64,000 nucleotides of DNA from Shewanella denitrificans OS217. Lineage in GTDB: Bacteria; Pseudomonadota; Gammaproteobacteria; Enterobacterales; Shewanellaceae. Where the stretch lies: positions 62,001 to 126,000 of the forward strand of contig NC_007954.1 in the NCBI RefSeq assembly GCF_000013765.1. The letters are read 5' to 3'. The notes beneath the pieces are model-generated. The model had not been told where the DNA came from. It saw only the letters and a program-made list of their open reading frames with translations, and did no database searches. Positions within the stretch are counted from its first letter, which is position 1. Each line of letters opens with the position of its first letter. Shown piece by piece: positions 34,887 through 42,668 of this stretch. The translations under genes and the position numbers were made by a program.

Positions 34887-35149
34887 ATACCAATCACATT
34901 AATTATGTGATCAATCAGAGCACCTCAAGCTTTTCAATTCAAGGCGCATTAATGCAGTAAGGGTTATTCCCTTTCAAATTAATGCAACGATGAAGTGGAA
35001 TGCTTGAGACGCTCCCGGGGGCGGGTTTCAAAGGGTATTTCTCTGCGTTGAAGACTTTTGACATAGTACCACTATGCCTTCAAGCCTTCGCCTTGATTAA
35101 TACCCTTTGAACTCCCGCTGAATGACCAGATAATTAATACGATTGGTAT
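34887..35149. repeat. MITE-like element with 19-bp terminal inverted repeats
   Basis: The left end ATACCAATCACATTAATTA (34887-34905) and the right end TAATTAATACGATTGGTAT (35131-35149) are inverted copies with two mismatches, giving a non-coding element of 263 bases. The right half (35035-35149), including CATAGTACCACTATGCCTTC, recurs in altered form at 41318-41436. No transposase is encoded. Flanking target duplication is not obvious. Confidence 0.75.
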
Positions 35150-35392
35150 AACTCAGTTTTGGGCAGAAGTGAGTAGTAGAGCCTGTACTGGGGGGTAAAT
35201 GCTGAAAAGCCTGTCAGTTGAATTCCTTCTGCAGGCTTGCCATGGACGGTCGGCTCGCCTTTCTCGTGGTGAAGCGTCCATGGGTCACCTTTTCAGTAAT
35301 TGCGTCTCTGTTAACCTTAAAAGATTACGATCCTGACTTTAACTACTTGTAAGGCTTCGCCACAGTAATCAAATAAAACTCGTTAGTGTTGT
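35150..35392. other. Non-coding gap with diverged repeat A
   Basis: No convincing gene. The stretch 35195-35312 resembles 36929-37074: both hold CAGGCT-Y-GCCATGG, CGTCCATG, then TCACCTTTT and TCTGTTA in the same order, so it is one copy of a degenerate repeat. Confidence 0.5.
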
Positions 35393-35764
35393 TTACACAT
35401 GCTGATCTATTAGGATTGAATTACCATCAGGATCTTTAATAGAGAAACTCGAAGGACCACTTTCACCCGAAATAGATTCTTGTATTATATTGACACCTTG
35501 AGCTTCAAACTCTTTTAAAAGCTCTCTAACATCGGTATAAGATTCTAATGGCTGACATTTGCTGCTCCAGCCAGGATTGAAAGTCATGATATTACCTTCA
35601 AACATCCCCTGAAATAATCCAATTGAGTGATCGCCATTTCGAAGTATCAACCAGTTTTGAGATTGATCACCACCAACTATTTCGAAACCCAATTTTTGAT
35701 AAAAAACTTTCGACTTTTCGATGTTACTAACCGATAAACTTACTGAAAATGCACCTAATTCCAT
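35393..35764 (-). CDS. VOC (glyoxalase/bleomycin-resistance fold) protein
   Basis: A protein of 123 residues with the paired beta-alpha-beta fold pattern of the vicinal oxygen chelate family. It opens with GAFSVSLSVSNIEKSKVFYQ and KLGFEIVGGDQ and closes with FSIKDPDGNSILIDQH, where the final D-P-D-G-N is the classic end. The substrate is unknown. It is AT-rich compared with the chromosomal genes around it and lies between repeats, which suggests a recent arrival. Confidence 0.85.
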   Translation of the reverse strand: MELGAFSVSLSVSNIEKSKVFYQKLGFEIVGGDQSQNWLILRNGDHSIGLFQGMFEGNIMTFNPGWSSKCQPLESYTDVRELLKEFEAQGVNIIQESISGESGPSSFSIKDPDGNSILIDQHV

Positions 35765-35823
35765 TTTACACTCCGTAGTTTGATTACAACATTAACGCTT
35801 CCCGTCCATGGCCTTGTTAGCGC

Positions 35824-36249
35824 TCAAATTTCCTCCCAATTATCTGAAGCCTCAAGCTTATCTCTGGCCTCTTTAGAGGCAAAAAACCTAATATGGCCAC
35901 AATCGAAGCATACCACTGGAAGGAATTTGGCGAGGGAAAACATGCTTGGTGCCAACCCTGGTAGTAGCTCTCCTCCAAATCCTCCAAACTCCATATGCTT
36001 TTTGTACTGGTAAACTCTATTTGATTTACATTCAGAACATGGTTTCATTTGTAGTTCCTCGTAGTCAAGGTCTTGGAAATCAATATTGAATACAGCTGCT
36101 AGTGCTTTCTTAGACTGAAGCGATGCGGATGCCTTCTTTTCTATCCGCTGTATGGTTTTCAGATTAAGACCAGCCGCAATAGCCAATTCTTCTTGAGTCC
36201 ACGAATTTTGGTTTCTCAATTTAAGAACTAATTCAGCATTAATTTTCAT
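35824..36249 (-). CDS. HTH (XRE) protein with C-terminal zinc ribbon
   Basis: A protein of 141 residues. Residues 5-58 form an XRE-type helix-turn-helix (LRNQNSWTQEELAIAAGLNL, KTIQRIEKKASAS), and the C-terminal half carries two C-x-x-C pairs (CSEC near residue 72 and CFDC near residue 113), consistent with one zinc ribbon. The link between them includes a glycine-rich MEFGGFGGELLPG. It may be a small transcriptional regulator. It is AT-rich and sits between repeats, with the VOC gene downstream on the same strand. Confidence 0.8.
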   Translation of the reverse strand: MKINAELVLKLRNQNSWTQEELAIAAGLNLKTIQRIEKKASASLQSKKALAAVFNIDFQDLDYEELQMKPCSECKSNRVYQYKKHMEFGGFGGELLPGLAPSMFSLAKFLPVVCFDCGHIRFFASKEARDKLEASDNWEEI

Positions 36250-36657
36250 TTATATTCTTAACCTTTATTTAGTTGTGAAGGCACGGCGAGTATATTGTGT
36301 TTAGGAGGAAACTCTTAAGGCTTCTATACCTTAGAAAAAAGACAACTATAGGACATATTTAGGACAGTTGTGAGTTTTTGGAGTTCAAGCGTCTTAGTAT
36401 TCATGCCTTGCGTTGTTTGCAAGGCATAAATCGCGGCCGATACCACATCCAGATTAAATGGTATGCATCATGCTAAAGGAATTTGCTTTCTGGGGTAGTC
36501 GTTTTTAGACTATTTGACGGCTAATGACTTGATATTGTTCTAGCTTTATTACCTTACGCTACTCACTTGGTCTTACACATCAGCTTTGGTCTATTAATTC
36601 ATAAAATGAACAGAGCTCACTCTCAATTGACACAACTGTCACAGATTGCAGCCATTA

Positions 36658-36791
36658 CCCTCGAAGTTGCCGATGACTGCATGGATGCAGGAGATAGAAC
36701 GAGCAGGATGCCCGAATGCTGGAGTTTTCTCCTCTTGGCCACTCTTTGTAAAATAAGTAGGAAGTGGAACTCTGCGACTTTGACCTAAACG
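36658..36791. repeat. Repeat B, copy 1
   Basis: Bounded by CCCTCGAAGTTGCCGA (36658-36673) and GTGGAACTCTGCGACTTT (36764-36781), with TTTTCTCCTCTTGGCCA (36725-36741) between. The same three blocks occur in the same order at 37130-37357, the first identical over 16 bases. Confidence 0.75.
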
Positions 36792-37129
36792 GTGAATAAT
36801 CACCTTGGGTGATTGTGCTTATGAGCGAGAGGCAAGAATGCCGAACTGGTTTTTTAATATGGATGTTATTTTTTGGACATCTTGCTAGCAAACTTTGCGG
36901 CAAAAACAAGTTAACTTGAACTTTAATATACAGGCTCGCCATGGCATTCACTCGTCGACACGCCGTAAACTCGTCCATGAGGGCTCGAACATCCCGTCCA
37001 TGGGATGGACGGTCTTCTCGCAAACACTCATGGTTCACCTTTTTAGCATTCGTGCAATCTGTTAGCTTTTAAAATCTAGTCCCATGCCTATGTTAAGCCT
37101 AACAGTGCACTCACAGGTTGCACCAACTC

Positions 37130-37357
37130 CCCTCGAAGTTGCCGAAATAGGGCGATTAAAATACCGTGGAACCATCAGGGATGATGGTTAAGGCTCGTAG
37201 GGCACAAGGACGTGCCGTCGAGCCGTTAGGTATTTTCTTCGTCATATGAGGAACAACAACTTCGCGGGCGGCACAGGGGGGGGCCAAGAGGGGAGAATGC
37301 TGTTGTTTTCCCCTCTTGGCCAGTGCAGAGTGGAACCCTGCGACTTTAATCCAAACG
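37130..37357. repeat. Repeat B, copy 2, with extra structured insert
   Basis: Holds CCCTCGAAGTTGCCGA (37130-37145), TTTTCCCCTCTTGGCCA (37306-37322) and GTGGAACCCTGCGACTTT (37330-37347). It is about 94 bases longer than copy 1. GGCCAAGAGGGGAGAA at 37282-37297 pairs with TTTTCCCCTCTTGGCC at 37306-37321 in a 16-base near-perfect hairpin. Confidence 0.75.
37158..37236. other. Three-way-junction fold (possible structured RNA or repeat module)
   Basis: An outer perfect stem pairs AAAATACC (37158-37165) with GGTATTTT (37229-37236). It encloses hairpin 1, AACCATCA with TGATGGTT (37170-37189, loop GGGA), and hairpin 2, GGCTCG with CGAGCC (37192-37224) plus inner GGCAC with GTGCC and loop AAGGAC. All pairs are Watson-Crick. 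It lies inside repeat B copy 2 and has no counterpart in copy 1. Confidence 0.6.
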
Positions 37358-37617
37358 AAGTTTGGACATTCATTGTCTAACTTTGAGGGTAAAGATGTGT
37401 CAGCACTTAATCATGATGCAGGTACCGAAATGCACTGATTTTACCGCTCAATGGTAACACTCTAGCTAATAGAGGGTGTTGGGCTAAATAGCTTGAGTTG
37501 ATCTGTTGAGTTTGGCAGCAAGAATGCTGCCCTTGAGCCCATTGATACCTTTTACTGTCGAGCACTTTTTACCGTTAAGAATAGGCGTCACTGATGACGT
37601 TAGACCAATGCCCGAGT

Positions 37618-38172
37618 TCAGTCCTGCTTGAAATCTGGGATGGTTTTAGGATGACGACCGTTAATGCTGCGGTAAAAATCTATGATGTATTGCATGTCTT
37701 GCTGGATATCATCGGTTGGCATTAATTCAGGGTGGAACACCACACGTTTGCGGCTAAAGTCGAAACCCACTGGCACGATAGCCACATGGGCTTTCTTGGC
37801 GATATGGTAAAAGCCTGTTTTCCAGCGCTTAACTGGGCTGCGAGTCCCTTCTGGTGCCAGTGCCAGCTTGTAATTGGCGTCTTGTTTAAACAATTGTACT
37901 GCAGCATCGACTAAGTTGTTGTGCTTGCGTCTGTCTACTGGACTGCCGCCTAGGGCACGAAATATCCAGCCCCAGGGGGGTAAAAAGAGTTGGTGCTTGC
38001 CTAAGAAGTGAATATTGATCCCCATGGCGCCTCTGGCGACTATGCCAAGCACAAAGTCCCAATTGCTGGTGTGTGGGCCGACGATCATAATGAATTGTGC
38101 CGAACTAGGCAGTTCACCTTCTAATTGCCAACCAAAGCGTGCAAATAAGAAAGTACAAAATCGATTAAACAT
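37618..38172 (-). CDS. PlsC-type acyltransferase
   Basis: A membrane-associated acyltransferase of 184 residues. The catalytic H-x-x-x-x-D box is in GPHTSNWDFVLG (near residue 32) and the glycerol-phosphate-binding box is APEGTRSPVKRWKTGFYHIA (near residue 107). It probably transfers an acyl chain to lysophosphatidic acid or a related lipid; the small size and the SNWDF variant suggest one of the accessory paralogues rather than the essential PlsC. No operon partner is visible. Confidence 0.85.
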   Translation of the reverse strand: MFNRFCTFLFARFGWQLEGELPSSAQFIMIVGPHTSNWDFVLGIVARGAMGINIHFLGKHQLFLPPWGWIFRALGGSPVDRRKHNNLVDAAVQLFKQDANYKLALAPEGTRSPVKRWKTGFYHIAKKAHVAIVPVGFDFSRKRVVFHPELMPTDDIQQDMQYIIDFYRSINGRHPKTIPDFKQD

Positions 38173-38195
38173 GAGCTGCGTTCCATTTAATTTGT

Positions 38196-38205
38196 TGTAT
38201 ATACA
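38196..38205. promoter_or_regulatory. Second TGTATATACA palindrome
   Basis: A perfect ten-base palindrome identical to the core of the hut operator candidate lies in the divergent gap before the acyltransferase gene. One such short site could arise by chance, so regulation by HutC is only a possibility. Confidence 0.3.
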
Positions 38206-38346
38206 GTATCTTTTTTGTAGGACTAAGCTATAAATATCTTTAAGTCTTATAGCATTGTTCCATTAAGGCTGAAGAATTTTGTTTGCTTCATTGAGTTGAA
38301 GCTAGGTCTTTTAACAATCCACATTAAGTCGCTAAGTGAGATCAAC

Positions 38347-38769
38347 ATGATGAAAAATTGGCTCTGGGTATTACTCTTGTGCACTAGCTTTAGCCTGATG
38401 GCGACCCCAAAGGACGAGATTAATCTGCTGCTTAATCAGCAAGAGGTGGATTGGAATAATGGCGATATTCAAGCTTACTTGCAAGGCTATTGGCAAGATG
38501 ACAAGTTAACCTTTGTTTCAAAAGGAAAATTTAATCATGGTTGGGCTAATCTCCTCAAAAGCTATCAGCGCAGTTATCCCGATGTTGCCAGTATGGGCAA
38601 ATTGGATTTTAATCAGCTCGATATTAAGGTCTTGAGTGACAATGCCGCGCTCGTTTCTGGTCGTTGGGAATTGAAGCGGGCCAAAGATAACCCCAATGGT
38701 ATCTTCACTGTGTTGGTTCAGAGGATAAATGACCGCTGGCAAATCACCCATGATCACTCGACGGATTAG
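38347..38769 (+). CDS. Secreted NTF2-like (SnoaL/DUF4440) protein
   Basis: A protein of 140 residues with a signal peptide (MMKNWLWVLLLCTSFSLMAT). The mature part has the cone-shaped NTF2-like pattern: LLNQQEVDWNNGDIQAYLQG, GWANLLKSYQRSYPD, then ALVSGRWELKRAKD and GIFTVLVQRINDRWQITHDH at the end. Many such proteins are ligand binders without catalysis. ATG 38347 has GTGAG upstream and starts the signal peptide. The 3' end overlaps the convergent NRDE gene by 26 bases. Confidence 0.82.
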   Translation: MMKNWLWVLLLCTSFSLMATPKDEINLLLNQQEVDWNNGDIQAYLQGYWQDDKLTFVSKGKFNHGWANLLKSYQRSYPDVASMGKLDFNQLDIKVLSDNAALVSGRWELKRAKDNPNGIFTVLVQRINDRWQITHDHSTD

Positions 38770-39520
38770 TGACAACTATTTCAAAATCTTGTTGGCCTAA
38801 GTTGCGGCCTTTACCATCGAAGCGCACCTCAGTGAAGTGGGTTTTCCCTTGGAGATCTTGCAGTACTATGCTGGTGGAGCGAGTGCCATATTCGTCATGG
38901 CGAATAAAAATTGCCGATAGTCTACGTTCCCATTCCAAGCTTAACCCTGTGGCGGGAAGCAAGTCGTCACTGGCCTGAGACTCGTCGCTCATGATGGCGA
39001 TTAACTTGCTCACTTCGGGCTCGCTTGGTTGGGATAAATGCGCTTCAAGCGCCTGCTGCCCCTTGGCCATTTTTGGCCAGACCTCATCTAAAGCGCCATT
39101 ACTGATGGCATGAAATCCATCACTGAGTTGTAGGCTTTGTCCTTGCAGGCTATTAAAACAGTGCAGCCTGCCTTGAAAGCTAAAGACTAAATTGAATGGG
39201 TTGTAGTTGTGAGCATGACTCTTAAGCCAATCCGGTGTCAGGCCTTCCACAGACAGGGCTTTTACCACTAACTCGCCTCTGCTACGTACGCCATCTTGAT
39301 TGCTTGTCTGGGTTCTTAGGTTGGTTAAGCCAGCGAACTTGCCATCCTGTGCCAATCCCAACCAAGTGCCACCAGCCTGTAAGTCCTTACCCGCTATGAT
39401 GGCGTTATCCTGCCAGATATGGGCAGGCATGGTGGGTCTGTGGTGAAATTCATCCCGATTGGCGCACACGATAACAGGAAATTGTGGGTGAACATTCACC
39501 GCGAGGAATAAAATGCACAT
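38744..39520 (-). CDS. NRDE-family protein (Ser/Thr-rich T10 type)
   Basis: A protein of 258 residues that opens with MCILFLAVNVHP and VIVCANRDEFHHRPT, where N-R-D-E names the family. It also shows GGTWLGLAQDGKFAGLTNLR, the usual continuation. The family resembles N-terminal nucleophile hydrolases and includes TANGO2-like proteins; its biochemical role is not settled. ATG 39520 gives the conserved MC start; an upstream in-frame GTG at 39532 exists. Confidence 0.85.
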   Translation of the reverse strand: MCILFLAVNVHPQFPVIVCANRDEFHHRPTMPAHIWQDNAIIAGKDLQAGGTWLGLAQDGKFAGLTNLRTQTSNQDGVRSRGELVVKALSVEGLTPDWLKSHAHNYNPFNLVFSFQGRLHCFNSLQGQSLQLSDGFHAISNGALDEVWPKMAKGQQALEAHLSQPSEPEVSKLIAIMSDESQASDDLLPATGLSLEWERRLSAIFIRHDEYGTRSTSIVLQDLQGKTHFTEVRFDGKGRNLGQQDFEIVVTNPSSDHG

Positions 39521-39562
39521 AGACTCATCCACTTGAGGGTATGAGTCTATATTAGCCTGATT

Positions 39563-41224
39563 TTATTGGTTCGAGTCATCATTCTTATGTTTATGAGCGT
39601 GAGAATGGCTATGACTATGGCTGTCAGTGTGATCTTGGTTATGAGCATGACCTTGGCGAGTGTGGCCATGACTATGGTCCTGTTGATGATTATGGCTATG
39701 ACCATGATTATGCTCGTGAGCATGAGCCGCCGGTAAGTTTATCAGCAAGCGGCGTAGGAATTTTCTTGGTCCCAACCTTAATAGGCTCGCCGCGAACAAT
39801 AAACTGATAATAACCAGTGCACTCATTTGTAGCGGTTCATTCATTGTGAATAAGGCGTGTCCAGGTGTTAATAGCCAAGCCGCTGCGCCTAGGCTTAAGG
39901 TTAATGAAATCGTCAACAAGGCTAAGGCTAATGGCTTCATTAAACGCAACTGGCTAATGCTGAGAACTGGGGCTGCTATCAAGGTCAAGGCGACGGCCAT
40001 AGGGTGCCAACCGCTGTAGGCTAGCGCTAAGGCGAGCACGGCAGCACCTAAATTGCAAAAGCGCATGGGTAAAAATACTAAGATTAATACCAACAATTGG
40101 ATTGCCGGATGATCTAATGCCATCGAGGGATGGCCAATCAAATTCGCTAAAATAAGACTGAGGATTATCCATGGCGCACTGCGATCAACAAGGTGGGCAA
40201 AGCCAAACCTTAGGGGGGAACTCGGGACCTGATGGTGGGGGTCGGTGATCTCCACCTTATTTAGGCTCATTACAAGACCTATCAGTAACTGGCTGGCGAC
40301 CTGAAATAGCGCATAGTTTGGCCCGAGCAAGAAGAAAGTTAAAATCAAGGACTCAGGTCCTGTGAGGCGTTGTAGCCAACGTAAACTCAAGTTTTTATGC
40401 TCAGGTTGCAGGCCAAGTTTAAAGCGTAATGTGGCCACGGCATAACTGAGTAGCAGAATTGGACTTAGGGTGAGCAACCAAGTTATCAATTGCTCTGTGC
40501 TGTGTTCGTGATGAGCATGATCTTGGCCGCCGGTATCCATGAGTAGCAACACCGCCAGTAAAGCAAGGCCAACCAAGCTGCCTATCCCTGCCTGGTATTC
40601 GTAACGCCCTTGTTTATCTTGTTTTTGATGGCCATGGGGCTGATGCAGCACCACATGCAAGATGGAACCTGTGACAAATGCTTGTAAATAAACGGTATTA
40701 TCTAAGCTTAATTGGTCAAGTAATTGCTCTCCGGCAAAGTAACCCACGCCGGTAAAAAACATAATGGCGCCGAGAATGACGCAAGTCCAACGTGCACCCA
40801 AGTGTGGTTTTAATAACCACCAAACAGCAAAGCCTACAGGCAGGCGATGCATCACTACCCCCAGGGCCAATAAAATGGAATTACCTTCTTGTTGAGCCAG
40901 CACCATGGCGCCACCGTCCGTGACGGTATGCAAGAGTAAGCCTGCAATACCTAACGTCAGGGTGACATTATGGGTAATCTCAGAGTAACGGTGAAAAATC
41001 CGTTCGCTGGCAGTGGGGCCCCATAGGCCTAACATGACAAATATTAAGGTGAGAAATCCGCCGTGCTCTAACAACTCAGGCAAAATATGGATAAGCACAA
41101 GTCCGCCTAGAGAAACGAAAATAAATCCGTCTAGGCCTTTTTGCAGCCCATTACCGGTAGAAAAGAAGCGGTAAAATAGCGGGCCGAATAACAGTGCGAT
41201 ACAACTGGCAATTAGATAAAGCAT
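39563..41224 (-). CDS. His-rich ZIP-like metal transporter
   Basis: A membrane protein of 553 residues. The first half resembles the ZIP family: LVLIHILPELLEHGG and LGVVMHRLPVGFAVWW hold the H-x-x-P-E and H-x-x-P-x-G metal-site motifs, and a third histidine pair is in LLLHTVTDGG. The second half has another six or so spans and recalls YraQ/DUF318-type permeases (RSAPWIILSLILANLIG). The last 50 residues are extremely histidine-rich, consistent with zinc or nickel binding. Shorter His clusters lie near 200 and 235. The metal cannot be fixed from the sequence. Confidence 0.75.
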   Translation of the reverse strand: MLYLIASCIALLFGPLFYRFFSTGNGLQKGLDGFIFVSLGGLVLIHILPELLEHGGFLTLIFVMLGLWGPTASERIFHRYSEITHNVTLTLGIAGLLLHTVTDGGAMVLAQQEGNSILLALGVVMHRLPVGFAVWWLLKPHLGARWTCVILGAIMFFTGVGYFAGEQLLDQLSLDNTVYLQAFVTGSILHVVLHQPHGHQKQDKQGRYEYQAGIGSLVGLALLAVLLLMDTGGQDHAHHEHSTEQLITWLLTLSPILLLSYAVATLRFKLGLQPEHKNLSLRWLQRLTGPESLILTFFLLGPNYALFQVASQLLIGLVMSLNKVEITDPHHQVPSSPLRFGFAHLVDRSAPWIILSLILANLIGHPSMALDHPAIQLLVLILVFLPMRFCNLGAAVLALALAYSGWHPMAVALTLIAAPVLSISQLRLMKPLALALLTISLTLSLGAAAWLLTPGHALFTMNEPLQMSALVIISLLFAASLLRLGPRKFLRRLLINLPAAHAHEHNHGHSHNHQQDHSHGHTRQGHAHNQDHTDSHSHSHSHAHKHKNDDSNQ

Positions 41225-41317
41225 GGATCTCAGGCTGGCTGTGAAAAAACAATGCAGTATATCTTAGTCTCAGGAATAACTTAATACTTGCAGCATAGGT
41301 AAAACGCGAAAGCCTCG

Positions 41318-41436
41318 ATTATTTACTCTTCGTTGGAGACTTTCCACATAGCACCACTATGCTTCCAAGCCTGCGGCTTAATTAACCCCCCCTTTTTATT
41401 CCCGTCACATGACAAGGTATTTATTACGATTGGTAT
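41318..41436. repeat. Fragment of the MITE-like element
   Basis: This stretch matches the right half of the element at 34887-35149: TTCGTTGGAGACTTTC, CATAGCACCACTATGCTTCC, CTTAATTAA and the end TATTTATTACGATTGGTAT (41418-41436). The left terminal repeat is missing, so it is a decayed or truncated copy in the 300-base gap before marC. Confidence 0.7.
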
Positions 41437-41522
41437 TAAGTTTGGGAATATTTTGTGTCATTGCTTACCCTTAATCTCGCTTTACGTATACAATATTAGT
41501 CTCTGTTTATCATGGGAAAAAC

Positions 41523-42122
41523 GTGTTTATGGATATTTTTTCTGCTGCGGTAATGTTGTTTTTGATCATGGATCCATTAGGCAATTTACCCATATTTGCT
41601 TCTATTCTGCGGCATATAGACCCTAAAAAACGTCGTAAAGTACTGATAAGAGAGCTTATATTTGCTCTAATCATTATGTTGATGTTTTTATATGCTGGCG
41701 AAGCGATTTTGAACTTCTTAAATTTACGTTCCGAATCTGTCAGCATTGCCGGTGGCATTATTTTATTCTTAATTGCCATTAAGATGATTTTCCCCCAACC
41801 CGGTGGTGTAGCGGGGCTTGCCGCCGGAGAAGAGCCTTTTATTGTGCCTATGGCTATCCCACTAATGGCTGGCCCTTCTATTCTGGCTGCGCTGATCTTA
41901 TTGGCCCATACGGACCCTAGCCGGATGACGGACTGGACCATAGCTTTGGTCTCAGCTTGGGGCTTGAGTGCTGTTATTCTTATGTTTTATAAGATATTTA
42001 CCAAAATCCTCGGCGAAAAAGGCCTAATTGCGGTCGAGCGGCTCATGGGCATGGTCTTGGTGATGATTTCGGTACAAATGCTGCTAGATGGCATTTCTAA
42101 TTATATAAAAACAGCACAATAA
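41523..42122 (+). CDS. MarC-family membrane protein, YhgN-like
   Basis: A membrane protein of 199 residues with six predicted spans. It opens with FSAAVMLFLIMDPLGNLPIF, the MarC-family hallmark, and has PFIVPMAIPLMAGPSILAAL near the middle, closest to the YhgN branch. Its function is not established despite the old link to multidrug resistance. GTG 41523 and ATG 41529 are both possible starts; ATGGGA lies upstream at 41511-41516. A terminator follows. Confidence 0.88.
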   Translation: MFMDIFSAAVMLFLIMDPLGNLPIFASILRHIDPKKRRKVLIRELIFALIIMLMFLYAGEAILNFLNLRSESVSIAGGIILFLIAIKMIFPQPGGVAGLAAGEEPFIVPMAIPLMAGPSILAALILLAHTDPSRMTDWTIALVSAWGLSAVILMFYKIFTKILGEKGLIAVERLMGMVLVMISVQMLLDGISNYIKTAQ

Positions 42123-42150
42123 TCAGTGTCGGCTGTATAGGACCACCCTA

Positions 42151-42181
42151 AAAACTGAGCCCAAGTGGCTCAGTTTTTTAT
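42151..42181 (+). terminator. Intrinsic terminator after marC-like gene
   Basis: AAAACTGAGCC pairs with GGCTCAGTTTTTT around a five-base loop, 28 bases after the stop, with a run of six T. Confidence 0.9.
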
Positions 42182-42303
42182 TAAGTCACTTACTCTTGTT
42201 GCTTTGAAACGCTAGACTGGGATTATCATTGTCAGTAGGGATTGCTGCCAGTTACCGTCTTTGCAGCCTTTGTTATCCCGAGTTTGAGGTAATAGTGATT
42301 AAA

Positions 42304-42666
42304 ATGAAACCAAGCATAGTGAGCCTGAGTGTGTTGTTGATGCTGTCTTTTCAAGCCTGCAGTCATCAAACTGTGAGTCCTGTTCAAGCTGAAATGAGCA
42401 GCCAAGATGCCAATCAAGAAACTATTTCGCAAACAAAGACTCCAATAGCTGAACCGACGGCTGGCATTACAACGATTAAGGGCAAGAAAATCACCTTAGT
42501 GTGCAGTGCGCCACCGCCCCTCAAAGACACGACTAAGCTTAAGCAGAATCTGCTGGAAAAAGGCTACATCAATGCGCAGATGACAGAACAAGAAGCGGAT
42601 GCCAAGGTGGATGAATATATTTACCAGCGTCAGCAAGCCTTTAAAAATTGCAATAAAGGACAATAG
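42304..42666 (+). CDS. Small lipoprotein, unknown function
   Basis: A 120-residue lipoprotein: the signal MKPSIVSLSVLLMLSFQAC ends at a lipobox-like S-F-Q-A-C. The mature part is polar, with the conserved-looking KKITLVCSAPPPLKDTTKLK and a C-terminal helix (EQEADAKVDEYIYQRQQAF). I do not recognise a domain. The upstream in-frame start at 42229 would hide the signal peptide, so ATG 42304 is preferred. The protease gene starts two bases after the stop, so both may be expressed together. Confidence 0.7.
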   Translation: MKPSIVSLSVLLMLSFQACSHQTVSPVQAEMSSQDANQETISQTKTPIAEPTAGITTIKGKKITLVCSAPPPLKDTTKLKQNLLEKGYINAQMTEQEADAKVDEYIYQRQQAFKNCNKGQ

Positions 42667-42668
42667 CT

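Larger units (their letters stand above)
36250..37617. other. Gene-poor region of about 1.4 kb with degenerate structured repeats
   Basis: No open frame here looks real: the ones present are short, lack ribosome sites and cross repeat units. The region holds two copies of repeat B, one copy of repeat A (36929-37074) and a nested hairpin structure. The remainder, 36250-36640 and 37360-37617, shows nothing I can name. Confidence 0.7.

Noticed and set aside
35780..35825. Integron attC-like site between the VOC and HTH genes (CTAACAAGG and CGTTAATG in minus orientation)
   Set aside because: The core does not fit the R-Y-Y-Y-A-A-C and G-T-T-R-R-R-Y boxes, the site is too short, and CCCGTCCATGG within it matches the nearby repeat at about 36990 instead.
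36567..37038. Two overlapping open frames of 73 and 127 residues on opposite strands
   Set aside because: They run across repeat units, have no ribosome site, and their translations show no protein-like pattern.
39563..39720. His-rich tail as a tandem DNA repeat or CRISPR-like array
   Set aside because: The repetition comes from CAT/CAC and GGC codons in irregular order; there is no constant unit or spacer, and the frame is continuous with the transporter.
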